Position numbers and translations under genes: made by a program
Shown: piece by piece, positions 22,915 through 30,355 of the stretch
Position numbering within the stretch: position 1 is the stretch's first letter
Layout: each line of letters starts with the position of its first letter
IMG/VR virus record: IMGVR_UViG_3300033571_006244
Location: 1 to 43,939 of that record
DNA: 43,939 bases
Reading direction: 5' to 3' (one strand)
Source of the DNA: a virus
The notes under the pieces: generated by a model
The model's database searches: none
The model's input: the letters and a program-made list of their open reading frames with translations, nothing else
Told to the model about the DNA's origin: nothing

Positions 22915-23319
22915 TTACTTAGCTATTCCAGTGCGCATAAGTTCTAAAGTTATTGCCTGTGCTACACGTTCTTCAAAGTTTTCGTTTTGACTAATAACAT
23001 GCAATGTATTTTCAGATCTATCACGTTTAATATCGTAGTGTCTAAACTCTAACACAGTACCGCCATCAGCAGCATAGATATTCATGCTAAGACCATTTGC
23101 GTCTAATCTTGGTCCACGTTCTACTGCATTTATTGAAACAGGAGGACTAGGTTCGTTACGAGCCCGCTCCCATGATTCTCTGCACTTGCGATCAAACCAA
23201 CGTGTAAACCATCCCATCTTCTTCTCCTTGTGTTCTTCAATTGGTCCATAACTTCCTTGAGATACAACAGCACCCCCTGGAAAATATCCTGGACTCTTGT
23301 TTGCATAGCCTTGATTCAT
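22915..23319 (-). CDS. Phage protein, unknown function
   Basis: A 134-aa protein starting at ATG 23319 (MNQGYANKSPGYFPGG), with GAGGTGGTGGCA before it. The N-terminal 25 residues are Gly/Tyr/Pro rich and likely disordered. KKMGWFTRWFDRKCRESWERAR (about 33-54) is a basic amphipathic helix. The rest (about 60-134) is beta-rich, with ISQNENFEERVAQAITLELMRTG at the end. I do not recognise the family. It overlaps the 60-aa gene upstream by 4 bases and is part of the FolE-QueD stretch. Confidence 0.82.
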   Translation of the reverse strand: MNQGYANKSPGYFPGGAVVSQGSYGPIEEHKEKKMGWFTRWFDRKCRESWERARNEPSPPVSINAVERGPRLDANGLSMNIYAADGGTVLEFRHYDIKRDRSENTLHVISQNENFEERVAQAITLELMRTGIAK

Positions 23320-23498
23320 TGCCACCACCTCTTATTGTTTCTTCGTTGACACTCAGCAAGGGCAAGTTCATGTGTCTCCCATTCGCCTTCTACTGACATG
23401 TCATAATTTTTCCAAGCTGGTCGCCACCGACCATTTGATAACTTTTTAACACCCCACGTATATCCTACATCTAAAATGTTCTTTTCTAACAAAATCAT
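23316..23498 (-). CDS. 60-aa phage protein, unknown function
   Basis: A small Trp-rich protein (YTWGVKKLSNGRWRPAWKNYDMSVEGEWETHELALAECQRR). The pattern GRWRPAW, then EGEWETHELALAEC, suggests a small beta-sheet domain with a C-terminal helix. It is coupled by ATGA at both ends (23495-23498 upstream, 23316-23319 downstream), which supports it as real. Function unknown. Confidence 0.78.
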   Translation of the reverse strand: MILLEKNILDVGYTWGVKKLSNGRWRPAWKNYDMSVEGEWETHELALAECQRRNNKRWWQ

Positions 23499-23707
23499 TC
23501 TTTAATCTCCGAAATAGTTTTTCTTCCTAGAGTATGATTTACTCTTGCACGAATATATGCGTTCTCCCATGTCCAACATTCGCCTGTATCGTCTTGAAAA
23601 CAAACCCACATGAGATCATGTTCCGGGCCGTAATCGATAATAAAATGTGCTAACGCACGACCTTTTGGAGTCATGATTGGCATAGGGGGTTCAAGTCTTG
23701 TCATCAT
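23495..23707 (-). CDS. 70-aa phage protein, unknown function
   Basis: Starts at ATG 23707 or 23704; the first overlaps the folE stop in ATGATG. The protein reads MMTRLEPPMPIMTPKGRALAHFIIDYGPEHDLMWVCFQDDTG, then ECWTWENAYIRARVNHTLGR. The block WVCFQDDTGECWTWENxxIR looks conserved and is typical of small phage proteins with no known role; two cysteines could bind metal. It is coupled to folE and the 60-aa gene. Confidence 0.8.
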   Translation of the reverse strand: MMTRLEPPMPIMTPKGRALAHFIIDYGPEHDLMWVCFQDDTGECWTWENAYIRARVNHTLGRKTISEIKE

Positions 23708-24390
23708 CGCGGCGCCCAATCCTGTTGTAGTTTAATATTATCCATGAACTCTTTCTTAGTGCCTGGATCATCATTAAACGCACCCTTTAGCACAGTTGTT
23801 TGTGTTAGACTACTATGTGCCATAATGCCTCGATTTTCACAGCAGCCGTGTGTGGCTTGAATATAGACACCAATGTGTTCGCTGCCAGTAGCTTTTTCAA
23901 TTTCGCGGGCAATATCATTACACAATTCTTCCTGTAGTGTTCCGCGCCTTGCACACCATTGAGCAATACGTGTATATTTGCTAAGTCCGATAAGTTTCTT
24001 AGCTGCAATAATACCAATATATGCAACACCGGTAACTGGTTGATGGTGATGACTGCACATGGATTTTAGTTCACTACGAACAACCAACATGCCTGTATAA
24101 GCATTATTTCCCTCGTTTGGAAAAGCAGTTGCATCTGGAGTAGGTTCGTATCTGCCACTCATTATTTCATTAAAATACATCTTGGCAAGACGCTTTGCTG
24201 TGCCTTTACTGTTTGGATCTGTTTCTCTATCAATTACAAGTGCATCAAGCACCTGTTCAAATGCGCCGGTTGCTTCCTCTATCAAACGATCATATTCATC
24301 AAAATAGATATACTTTGAAATATTATCGCCGGCCCAATAACGGCCGCCGTCAGCCTTAATACGATTACGAATTGTTTCTGAAACGCTCAT
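23704..24390 (-). CDS. folE: GTP cyclohydrolase I FolE
   Basis: A 228-aa GTP cyclohydrolase I, the first step from GTP to dihydroneopterin triphosphate for preQ0 synthesis and for folate used by ThyA/DHFR. The zinc ligands are seen in KSMCSHHHQPVTG (C112, H115) and ATHGCCENRG (C183/C184). GLSKYTRIAQWCARRGTLQEEL is the family's substrate-pocket stretch. The start ATG 24390 has TAAGGAAAATAA before it. It heads the group of small genes leading to QueD. Confidence 0.95.
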   Translation of the reverse strand: MSVSETIRNRIKADGGRYWAGDNISKYIYFDEYDRLIEEATGAFEQVLDALVIDRETDPNSKGTAKRLAKMYFNEIMSGRYEPTPDATAFPNEGNNAYTGMLVVRSELKSMCSHHHQPVTGVAYIGIIAAKKLIGLSKYTRIAQWCARRGTLQEELCNDIAREIEKATGSEHIGVYIQATHGCCENRGIMAHSSLTQTTVLKGAFNDDPGTKKEFMDNIKLQQDWAPR

Positions 24391-24451
24391 TTATTTTCCT
24401 TATGATAACGCAGTAGGTATTGCGATATATGTTAATATACTTTATTTAGGC

Positions 24452-25528
24452 CTAGCTTGCAATAATTGTTTTATAAAGTTTTTCGCCATTAAAGAAAGAA
24501 TTAGTTGATAACCCAGCATTTACAAACACAGTTTCTGCAAAATCTTCGTTGTTACTGCCCATTATATTTCTTATTCTTTCGATTATGAATGGTTTATGTT
24601 TTTGATATGATTCCCAATTTTTAGTCCATTCGCTTGGATACTTAAACCAAGGGTTCCACATTTCTTGATAACTTAGGCGATCTGGTACCATTGGATATGT
24701 TCCAACTAAAGCACCCTCATAAACACTTATGCCCAATGTTTCCTGTAGGTTTGCACTAAACACAATTTTGCTAGCAGCCAATTGCTCATGATATTCATGC
24801 TTAGATAGATTGTTTTCTTGAGCCACTATCCATTTATACTCTGGCATTGCAGCAGCTAAATCTTTAAAAATTTCCAGTTGTTTTTCAGAAGCAATTCGAT
24901 GCGGAAAAATAATTTGATTCTTTTTACCAATGTATCTATAAGGAGCAAGTATATCTTTAAGATACTCCATTGGCCAACCCACAATATGTATTTTACCAGG
25001 ATGCCATTCCATAAAATCTTCGCTGTTATCTTCATCAAATAAATTCCTGCAGAACATATCAAGATGAAACTTAGTAGCAAAGAAGTTATGATCATAGCAG
25101 TAAAACATGCTGGATTCAGCATTTCGAACCCAAGGTTTATCACCAATTAAACGTCCAAGAAAATCTTGAGGGTCATAACTACCAGCATGCCACATACCGC
25201 CCAACTTCACTGGAATGTCAAGCAATTCGCTCATATATTTTACTTGAATAACAGTTGGGTTCCAAGCGTCGGTATATAGAAAGTAATCCCCAGCTTTAAC
25301 AGCGCCATTAGCAAACATTTCAGCAATCTGTAGTAGCTGCTGACTTTTGTAACTGTTAGTGCCAGCAAAGTTTAGAAAAGCACCTGGTGTAGTTGCTTGT
25401 GGAACATCTCCTCCACTAATGACCTTTACATTGAGCCCTGCTGCTATCATTTGCTCTGGAAGATACTTTTTCCACTGTGCGGTGTATCTGGTTTCCACTG
25501 CTTCTAGATCGACTATGTAAACGGTCAT
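24452..25528 (-). CDS. GT-B glycosyltransferase
   Basis: A 358-aa glycosyltransferase with the GT-B fold (GT4-like). The N-terminal half holds acceptor-side elements (WNPTVIQVKYMSELLDIPVKLGGMWHAGSYD). The C-terminal half has the donor site: KNQIIFPHRIASEKQLEIFKDLAAAMPEYKWIVAQ, then SANLQETLGISVYEGALVGTYPMVPDRLSYQE, which includes the ExxxxxxxE signature. It may sugar phage DNA bases, virion proteins or host surface. The stop is TAG at 24452-24454, with TAA one codon later in frame, so suppression would add only two residues. ATG 25528 has AAGGAATCAAAAA before it. Confidence 0.9.
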   Translation of the reverse strand: MTVYIVDLEAVETRYTAQWKKYLPEQMIAAGLNVKVISGGDVPQATTPGAFLNFAGTNSYKSQQLLQIAEMFANGAVKAGDYFLYTDAWNPTVIQVKYMSELLDIPVKLGGMWHAGSYDPQDFLGRLIGDKPWVRNAESSMFYCYDHNFFATKFHLDMFCRNLFDEDNSEDFMEWHPGKIHIVGWPMEYLKDILAPYRYIGKKNQIIFPHRIASEKQLEIFKDLAAAMPEYKWIVAQENNLSKHEYHEQLAASKIVFSANLQETLGISVYEGALVGTYPMVPDRLSYQEMWNPWFKYPSEWTKNWESYQKHKPFIIERIRNIMGSNNEDFAETVFVNAGLSTNSFFNGEKLYKTIIAS

Positions 25529-25634
25529 TTTTTGATTCCTTGATAATTTTATCTACTGCTTGTTCAAACCACGGATTACGAGCAATTAGTTCGTCTATTA
25601 CTGTATCTAGTTCTACTAGACTACGCTTTTTCAT
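25416..25634 (-). CDS. Small gene overlapping the glycosyltransferase start
   Basis: A 72-aa frame from ATG 25634. The first 35 residues (MKKRSLVELDTVIDELIARNPWFEQAVDKIIKES) look like a genuine helical protein. The rest overlaps the glycosyltransferase gene by 113 bases and becomes Ser/Arg/His rich, as out-of-frame translation does. The ATG overlaps the upstream stop in ATGA, which supports initiation. The end is TAG. Either a real gene with a long overlap, or one whose true end is blurred by a frameshift. Function unknown. Confidence 0.5.
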   Translation of the reverse strand: MKKRSLVELDTVIDELIARNPWFEQAVDKIIKESKNDRLHSRSRSSGNQIHRTVEKVSSRANDSSRAQCKGH

Positions 25635-25912
25635 TTTGTGTCTCTATAATAATTACTGCCCAACCAATACATCAAGCAAATTAATCCCTGTCCTTCATCT
25701 TTAAATCTAACTGTAATTAAACGGTAATCTTTATGTTCAGGATTTACTTGTATAACATAATCTTGATATAGTATCAAGTTTTCTCTATGAAAAAGTGCTT
25801 TCAGTCCGCTTAATGTGGCATTTTTATGATGCCAGTTATGTTTACTATTTTTAATTAAGGGAAAATCTACGGCTTCCCAATTCTCACTTAACCAAGGTGT
25901 TTTTTCGGTCAT
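25631..25912 (-). CDS. Phage protein, unknown function
   Basis: A 93-aa protein. Aromatic and charged residues alternate (MTEKTPWLSENWEAVDFPLIKNSKHNWHHKN), with a beta-rich second half (LYQDYVIQVNPEHKDYRLITVRFKDEGQGLICLMYWLG). It has no recognised domain. ATG 25912 follows AGGAAAAATT. It begins a three-gene run ending with the glycosyltransferase, and a terminator lies just upstream. Confidence 0.8.
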   Translation of the reverse strand: MTEKTPWLSENWEAVDFPLIKNSKHNWHHKNATLSGLKALFHRENLILYQDYVIQVNPEHKDYRLITVRFKDEGQGLICLMYWLGSNYYRDTK

Positions 25913-25927
25913 AATTTTTCCTAATAA

Positions 25928-25952
25928 AAAAGCTGGCAGTCTGCCAGCTTTT
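25928..25952. terminator. Bidirectional-looking terminator hairpin
   Basis: A 12-bp perfect inverted repeat, AAAAGCTGGCAG and CTGCCAGCTTTT, around one central T. In practice the top pairs stay open to form a loop. On the minus strand it is followed by T residues (CTTTTTTATTAG). It separates the genes at 25976-26943 from the next run at 25912. Confidence 0.85.
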
Positions 25953-25975
25953 ACTCGCTATCCTGGCAGGAAGTA

Positions 25976-26221
25976 TTAATTCAAGCTAGCCTTACGGGCA
26001 AAATGCGCAGCATCTTCTGCCCATTGATCAATAAAAGCATCACCTCGACGATGACGTTCATATTGAACGTAAGCGTTACTGTTACGCTTGTACAATTCCT
26101 TTTCGTCAAAAACATATCCATAAGTTACGCAAAATTCGCGAAAATCATCAAGATCATTAAACACACGATTTACATTACGATTCTTAATCATATTAAGCTT
26201 CCCATTTGATGTTACAGCCAT
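25976..26221 (-). CDS. Small phage protein, unknown function
   Basis: An 81-aa charged, helical protein (NRVFNDLDDFREFCVTYGYVFDEKELYKRN, then YERHRRGDAFIDQWAEDAAHFARKASLN). I chose ATG 26221 (MAVTSNGKL), because GAGG lies 9 bases upstream; ATG 26227 is too near that site. It overlaps the end of the QueD-like gene by 29 bases. The terminator at 25928-25952 follows its stop. Function unknown. Confidence 0.8.
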   Translation of the reverse strand: MAVTSNGKLNMIKNRNVNRVFNDLDDFREFCVTYGYVFDEKELYKRNSNAYVQYERHRRGDAFIDQWAEDAAHFARKASLN

Positions 26222-26633
26222 TTTCATTATCCTCACTTACTTCAATCTCTACTGCCCTGCCAGGATATCGAGAATTAATTTGAGCATACAAGTCTTCTGC
26301 AATCATTTCGCAGCTCTTGTAGTCAAGTGCCAGTATAGTAGTATTATACAGGCTTGTCAACCAGCGTTTAAACTGGATGAATTCAATGTCCCTATCATTG
26401 TGATACACTTCGATAGCAACACGGAAATGGAAGATGTGGCGATGAGGATATCCAAGAAAGCTGACATCATACTCATCGCCTGTGGCTAGCTTTGGATCAT
26501 CCAAAGCAGCAGGATACTTGTGGATACCTTCACGTTGAAAAGTTACCCAAATCATGCTCTTGCGATTAACAATTGAATCGGTATTCAATGCTTTTTTCTT
26601 TTTAAAAGGATTCATATCAATTATTCTTGCCAT
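26193..26633 (-). CDS. Divergent QueD/PTPS-like tunnelling-fold protein
   Basis: A 146-aa protein that looks like a second member of the 6-pyruvoyl-tetrahydropterin synthase fold. YPHRHIFHFRVAIEV resembles the HGHNY zinc strand, DRDIEFIQFKRWL the V-DF-LK helix, YKSCEMIAEDLYAQI the PT-x-ENLA helix, and VEIEVSEDNENG the final VSE strand. The catalytic Cys of QueD is not evident at the usual place, so it may have another reaction or no activity. The start is ATG 26633, with GAGGCACAAGATA before it. The true QueD is at 22324-22839, so this one may be a paralogue with a new role in the deazaguanine pathway. Confidence 0.75.
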   Translation of the reverse strand: MARIIDMNPFKKKKALNTDSIVNRKSMIWVTFQREGIHKYPAALDDPKLATGDEYDVSFLGYPHRHIFHFRVAIEVYHNDRDIEFIQFKRWLTSLYNTTILALDYKSCEMIAEDLYAQINSRYPGRAVEIEVSEDNENGCNIKWEA

Positions 26634-26943
26634 TATCTTGTGCCTCATGCCAAAGTTTATAGTCTTTGTGATAATTGTCAACTACTCTTTTTAAATTAAC
26701 TAGATCCGGATGTGTTGGGACTACATCGTGCCATTCTAAATTTTTGCCAAAAAACACATAGTTATATGCCATTTTTACACGCTTCCAAAAACTCAAATGA
26801 GCGTCAGCTTGTAGCTCAAAGAAAAATTCTGGCTGTTCTTGAGCTAACCAATCATAATAGCTAACTCGAATGATATGTTCTGGTGAATGACAGTCGCATC
26901 CTAAATAAATTGTTTCACTTTTGTCGGTAGTGTGTGCGCTCAT
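26617..26943 (-). CDS. Phage protein, predicted leaderless gene
   Basis: A 108-aa protein. YLGCDCHSPEHIIRVSYYDWL (about 13-33) contains a Cys-x-Cys-His group that may bind metal. The rest is aromatic and helical (EFFFELQADAHLSFWKRVKMAYNYVFFG). The ATG at 26943 has no ribosome binding site: the -10 box of its promoter ends 6 bases before it, and TAA precedes it in frame. An 11-bp inverted repeat brackets the start codon. Function unknown; the unusual control suggests an early or repressed gene. Confidence 0.82.
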   Translation of the reverse strand: MSAHTTDKSETIYLGCDCHSPEHIIRVSYYDWLAQEQPEFFFELQADAHLSFWKRVKMAYNYVFFGKNLEWHDVVPTHPDLVNLKRVVDNYHKDYKLWHEAQDNGKNN

Positions 26944-26970
26944 AGTTTTATATTACTACGAGCGCACACA
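26931..26970. promoter_or_regulatory. Operator-like inverted repeat over a promoter and start codon
   Basis: A perfect 11-bp inverted repeat, TGTGTGCGCTC (26931-26941) and GAGCGCACACA (26960-26970), with an 18-base centre. The centre holds the -10 box and the ATG of the gene at 26617-26943. As DNA it fits a dimeric repressor site. As RNA it could hide the start codon, but only in a transcript from further upstream. Confidence 0.65.
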
Positions 26971-26978
26971 GTTGTCAA
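26950..26978 (-). promoter_or_regulatory. Promoter for gene 26943, predicted leaderless
   Basis: TTGACA (26978-26973) and TAATAT (26955-26950), 17-base spacer, with AAAACT between the -10 box and ATG 26943. The expected first RNA base is the A of the start codon. Confidence 0.68.
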
Positions 26979-29900
26979 TTAAAATCCCCAAGTATAATTT
27001 ACACCAAATGATCCAATGTTAGCATCGATTAATGACTTCTGCTGCCAGCCAACATTTGCACCAACTTTGTGATTGGGCATAAATTCGTAAGTTACCCCTG
27101 CACCCAAAGCACCTGATGTATATTTCTTGCCTGGATTTGTTATATCAAAATTAAACATTCGATAAATTTCACTGGTGCCGCTAAATGATCCAGTATCGTT
27201 TGACAAATTGTGTACTAACCCAGCACTGACTGAAGCTGTGACTTTATCAGTAATAGGCATACCCAAACTTACCCCACCTAATAAATCTGTTTTAGTTTGC
27301 TTATAAGGATTTACACTAAGAGGAAATACTGCGCCAGATTCAGTATATCCGTCAACACTTAAATTGGAATATCTTAATCCTAAATAAGGTGTTGCTATTA
27401 AACTTCCGTAAACTGGAACAGTGTAACTTCCTTTAATTTGATATGCAGTATTGTTTACTGGTACTATAGCAGAACCTGCTTCGCTATATTGTAGCTGAGG
27501 ACGGTTTATTGTATAAGATCCTGTATTGTTTCTAGCCATAGATCCAACTAGTGCAAGTCCTGTTCCGTCTAAATTAGCATTCCATCCAACAAATCCGCCA
27601 ACAATAGGACCAACATCTTTATATTTTACTGTGCCTAATGTTGGGTTGGTAAATGGTTTGTCTAAGAAAATTCCCACTCGGTAATTGTCACTTAATACCT
27701 GTCCTAATTTGGTACTAATAACAACTGAACCCGATCTTAAATCGCCTGTACTGGATTTTGAAGTTCCAAATCCAAAACCAACACACCCGCCCATTGTACC
27801 ACCAGACATACAATTATTGTTTAATGCACTGGCAGTACGAGCAGTTACTAAATTATTAGCTTTTGCACTGTCATTTTGTACAATGTTTATACTGTCCTTA
27901 GTGGCTTTATCGCTGGGAGTAACATAGTAATACACAGAATTAGTTGTGTATTTTAAGTATCCGCCCAAAGGATCAATTCCAGGATTAATGTTCAAAGTTG
28001 CAAAAGTTCCAGTAATTGGTTGACCATTCATAGTTAAGTAACGGCCAAACGCAGTAGGTGAATTAATAATCATTAATGAACCATCTAGTACAGCCGGACC
28101 ATTAATATTGAACTGTTGTAAACCTGCTATTGCTAATAGACCAGTTGATGTTTGATCAAAGCTATTAACTGTTACATCGCTTCCTGCTGTAGCAATATTT
28201 AATACTCCACTGTTTGTAACTGATCCAATAGTAGCAGTTGCCGTATTTAGATTTATTATACCACTGTTATCAATATTTCCAGTAGATCCCGAACCATTAA
28301 TATTAGCTGTTCCACTATTGGTAATACTTCCTGTTTGTCCTATACCTAGAAAGTTAAAAGTGCCTGAGTTGTTTACACCGTTGATGTTCCCTGCACCATT
28401 AAAATCTAATAACCCGCCTGCTAAATTGAAAATATCACCCGAACTTGCTGTACCTGTAATATTTAAAGTGCCTGTATTATTAGCACCAGCTATGAATCCA
28501 TTTCCACTAATAGTGGCGGTGCCGCTGTTTGTAAGAGTACCGCTAGTGCCTGCACTATTAAATGTTCCACTATTAGTTACTGCACCTGTAATACCCGTAG
28601 CAAAGTTAGTAAATGTTCCGCTGTTAGTTACTGCACCAGTAGTTCCTCTATTATTGAATGTAGCAGTATTAGTCACTGCTGCGGTAGTTCCACCTGTGTT
28701 ATTATTGAACACACCACCTGTATTATTAGTTACTGAGCCTGTAGTTCCTGTATTATTAACTGTTGCTCTATTAGTAATTGCGCCAGTTGTGCCGCTATTA
28801 CTAAATGTTCCACTATTGTTTGTAACAGTACCAGATATAGTGCCGCTATTAGTAGCAGTACCAGTGTTAGTTAAGCTAGCTATTGTACCACTATTAGATA
28901 ATGTTCCGCTATTAGTAAATGCTCCTGTAACTCCTGTAGCATAGTTAGTGAATGTTCCAGAATTATTAACTGTGCCAGTAGTACCTCTATTGATCCATGC
29001 TCCAGCATTAACTACAGCACCAGTAGTTCCTCCTTGATTATTATTAAAAGTAGCACCGGTATTATTAGTTACTGAGCCTGTGGCTCCGGTATTAGTAAAA
29101 GTGCCGTTATTGGTTACACTAGCAGTAGTTCCACCATTAGTAAATGTACCGTTATTAGTAGTTGAACCTTGTATAGTTCCATTATTTGTAAATGTCCCAG
29201 CAGCATTGTTAGTCACAGTGCCAGTTATTGTTCCGTCGTTGGTTCCTATTAAATTATTGATAAAGTTAGCAATAATTCCCATTATACTGTTATTAAAAGT
29301 GCCATCATTAGTAACGTCATTTGTTGTACCGTTATTGGTAAAAGTTCCAGTGTTAGTAATATTTCCCACTGTGCCACCATTTGTAAATGTTCCTGCATTT
29401 GTAATATTACCGGTTGTTCCAGTAGAATTATTAGTAAATGTGCCAGTGTTTGTTACATCGCCATTTACACCATCATTAGTATAAGTTCCTGCATTTGTTA
29501 CTTCTAATGTAGTTGTTCCTGAAGGATTGTTTGCAGTAGTGCTCGAAGGATTATTAATTGCAACTGGTCCTGATGGGCCGCCTGCTGCTGCACCTTGTGC
29601 AGGTGTTGCGAGAGTTGTAAACCCTACGCTTGCAGGAATAGTACAACCCGCGGCAGCGATGCTTACATCAGCACACGCACCTCCATAGATTCCTAATTGT
29701 ACAGAGCTTGAATTAGCAGTATTATTGCCACTTACTTCAAAACTAATTGTATAAGTAGTACCTGCTGTAAGTTGAACCCCTTGATAGATTCCGTCAAACG
29801 TTCCAACAGCACCATCATACCAAACACCACCGTGTGTTCCGCCTATATCAGTCCAAGTTCCAGCAGCAGCAGGATAAGTGCCGTTTTGATACCATACACC

Positions 29901-30248
29901 CCAGTTTGTTGGGGCTTGGATACTTGTTACTCCGTTGTTTGTGGTTACGCTAAATGATCCACCTGTATTAAAGCTACCATTAGTCAAAAGATTAGTTGTA
30001 GTTCCAGATACTACTAAGCTAACATTATCAAAAGTCCAATAAGCTGGATCTTGTCTAAAAGCAAAACCAATAAAATTAGCACCTGTTTGACTTGGTGTAA
30101 ATGTATATGTAAATGTTTGCCAAGTATTAGGCGTATTAGCAGTGATCGTACCCAATTCTCCAGGCGGTAATGTTTGAGAAAATGTTGGACTCGTAGTTAT
30201 AAAAAAACCTGCAATTATTGCGCAAACTTTAGCTAAATTTCTAAGCAT
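26979..30248 (-). CDS. Large autotransporter-like outer-membrane protein
   Basis: A 1089-aa protein with the layout of a type V autotransporter. A signal peptide is at residues 1 to about 25 (ending SPTFSQ). A jelly-roll-like, perhaps sugar-binding, domain covers about 30-210 (NTWQTFTYTFTPSQTG, DNVSLVV, and WTDIGGTHGGVWYDGAVG). A passenger from about 230 to 740 is made of Asn/Thr/Gly repeats of roughly 15-25 residues (GTFTNNGTT, VTNSGTFTN), typical of a beta-helix. A C-terminal barrel covers about 830-1089 and ends FGVNYTWGF, with the terminal aromatic needed for BAM insertion. RBS AAGGAAGTATT precedes ATG 30248. This is highly unusual in a T4-like phage. A role in adhesion, phage exclusion or host aggregation is inference. 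Confidence 0.9.
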   Translation of the reverse strand: MLRNLAKVCAIIAGFFITTSPTFSQTLPPGELGTITANTPNTWQTFTYTFTPSQTGANFIGFAFRQDPAYWTFDNVSLVVSGTTTNLLTNGSFNTGGSFSVTTNNGVTSIQAPTNWGVWYQNGTYPAAAGTWTDIGGTHGGVWYDGAVGTFDGIYQGVQLTAGTTYTISFEVSGNNTANSSSVQLGIYGGACADVSIAAAGCTIPASVGFTTLATPAQGAAAGGPSGPVAINNPSSTTANNPSGTTTLEVTNAGTYTNDGVNGDVTNTGTFTNNSTGTTGNITNAGTFTNGGTVGNITNTGTFTNNGTTNDVTNDGTFNNSIMGIIANFINNLIGTNDGTITGTVTNNAAGTFTNNGTIQGSTTNNGTFTNGGTTASVTNNGTFTNTGATGSVTNNTGATFNNNQGGTTGAVVNAGAWINRGTTGTVNNSGTFTNYATGVTGAFTNSGTLSNSGTIASLTNTGTATNSGTISGTVTNNSGTFSNSGTTGAITNRATVNNTGTTGSVTNNTGGVFNNNTGGTTAAVTNTATFNNRGTTGAVTNSGTFTNFATGITGAVTNSGTFNSAGTSGTLTNSGTATISGNGFIAGANNTGTLNITGTASSGDIFNLAGGLLDFNGAGNINGVNNSGTFNFLGIGQTGSITNSGTANINGSGSTGNIDNSGIINLNTATATIGSVTNSGVLNIATAGSDVTVNSFDQTSTGLLAIAGLQQFNINGPAVLDGSLMIINSPTAFGRYLTMNGQPITGTFATLNINPGIDPLGGYLKYTTNSVYYYVTPSDKATKDSINIVQNDSAKANNLVTARTASALNNNCMSGGTMGGCVGFGFGTSKSSTGDLRSGSVVISTKLGQVLSDNYRVGIFLDKPFTNPTLGTVKYKDVGPIVGGFVGWNANLDGTGLALVGSMARNNTGSYTINRPQLQYSEAGSAIVPVNNTAYQIKGSYTVPVYGSLIATPYLGLRYSNLSVDGYTESGAVFPLSVNPYKQTKTDLLGGVSLGMPITDKVTASVSAGLVHNLSNDTGSFSGTSEIYRMFNFDITNPGKKYTSGALGAGVTYEFMPNHKVGANVGWQQKSLIDANIGSFGVNYTWGF

Positions 30249-30347
30249 AATACTTCCTTGTTGTTAACATTATCGAAGTACTAAAATTAGTTGATTTAGT
30301 CGAAAGTCTAAGCTTAATTGATTATTGCACTGCGCAAAACTACAATG

Positions 30348-30355
30348 TATTTATT
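30348..30355 (-). promoter_or_regulatory. Late-promoter-like AATAAATA upstream of the autotransporter
   Basis: AATAAATA on the minus strand, matching the NATAAATA late motif I associate with T4-like cyanophages, about 100 bases before ATG 30248. It overlaps the stop codon of the gene upstream. The rest of the gap (30249-30347) shows no TTGACA-type promoter, so this is the best candidate for driving the autotransporter late. Confidence 0.35.

Noticed and set aside
27685-29484. Long plus-strand frames (80, 208, 134 aa), rich in Val/Pro/Leu
   Set aside because: They are antisense to the repeat array of the autotransporter; the low-complexity repeats create open frames with repetitive, non-protein-like composition.
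28100-29520. Possible CRISPR or satellite array
   Set aside because: The repeats are protein-coding Asn/Thr/Gly units of uneven length within one frame, with no identical direct repeats separated by unique spacers.
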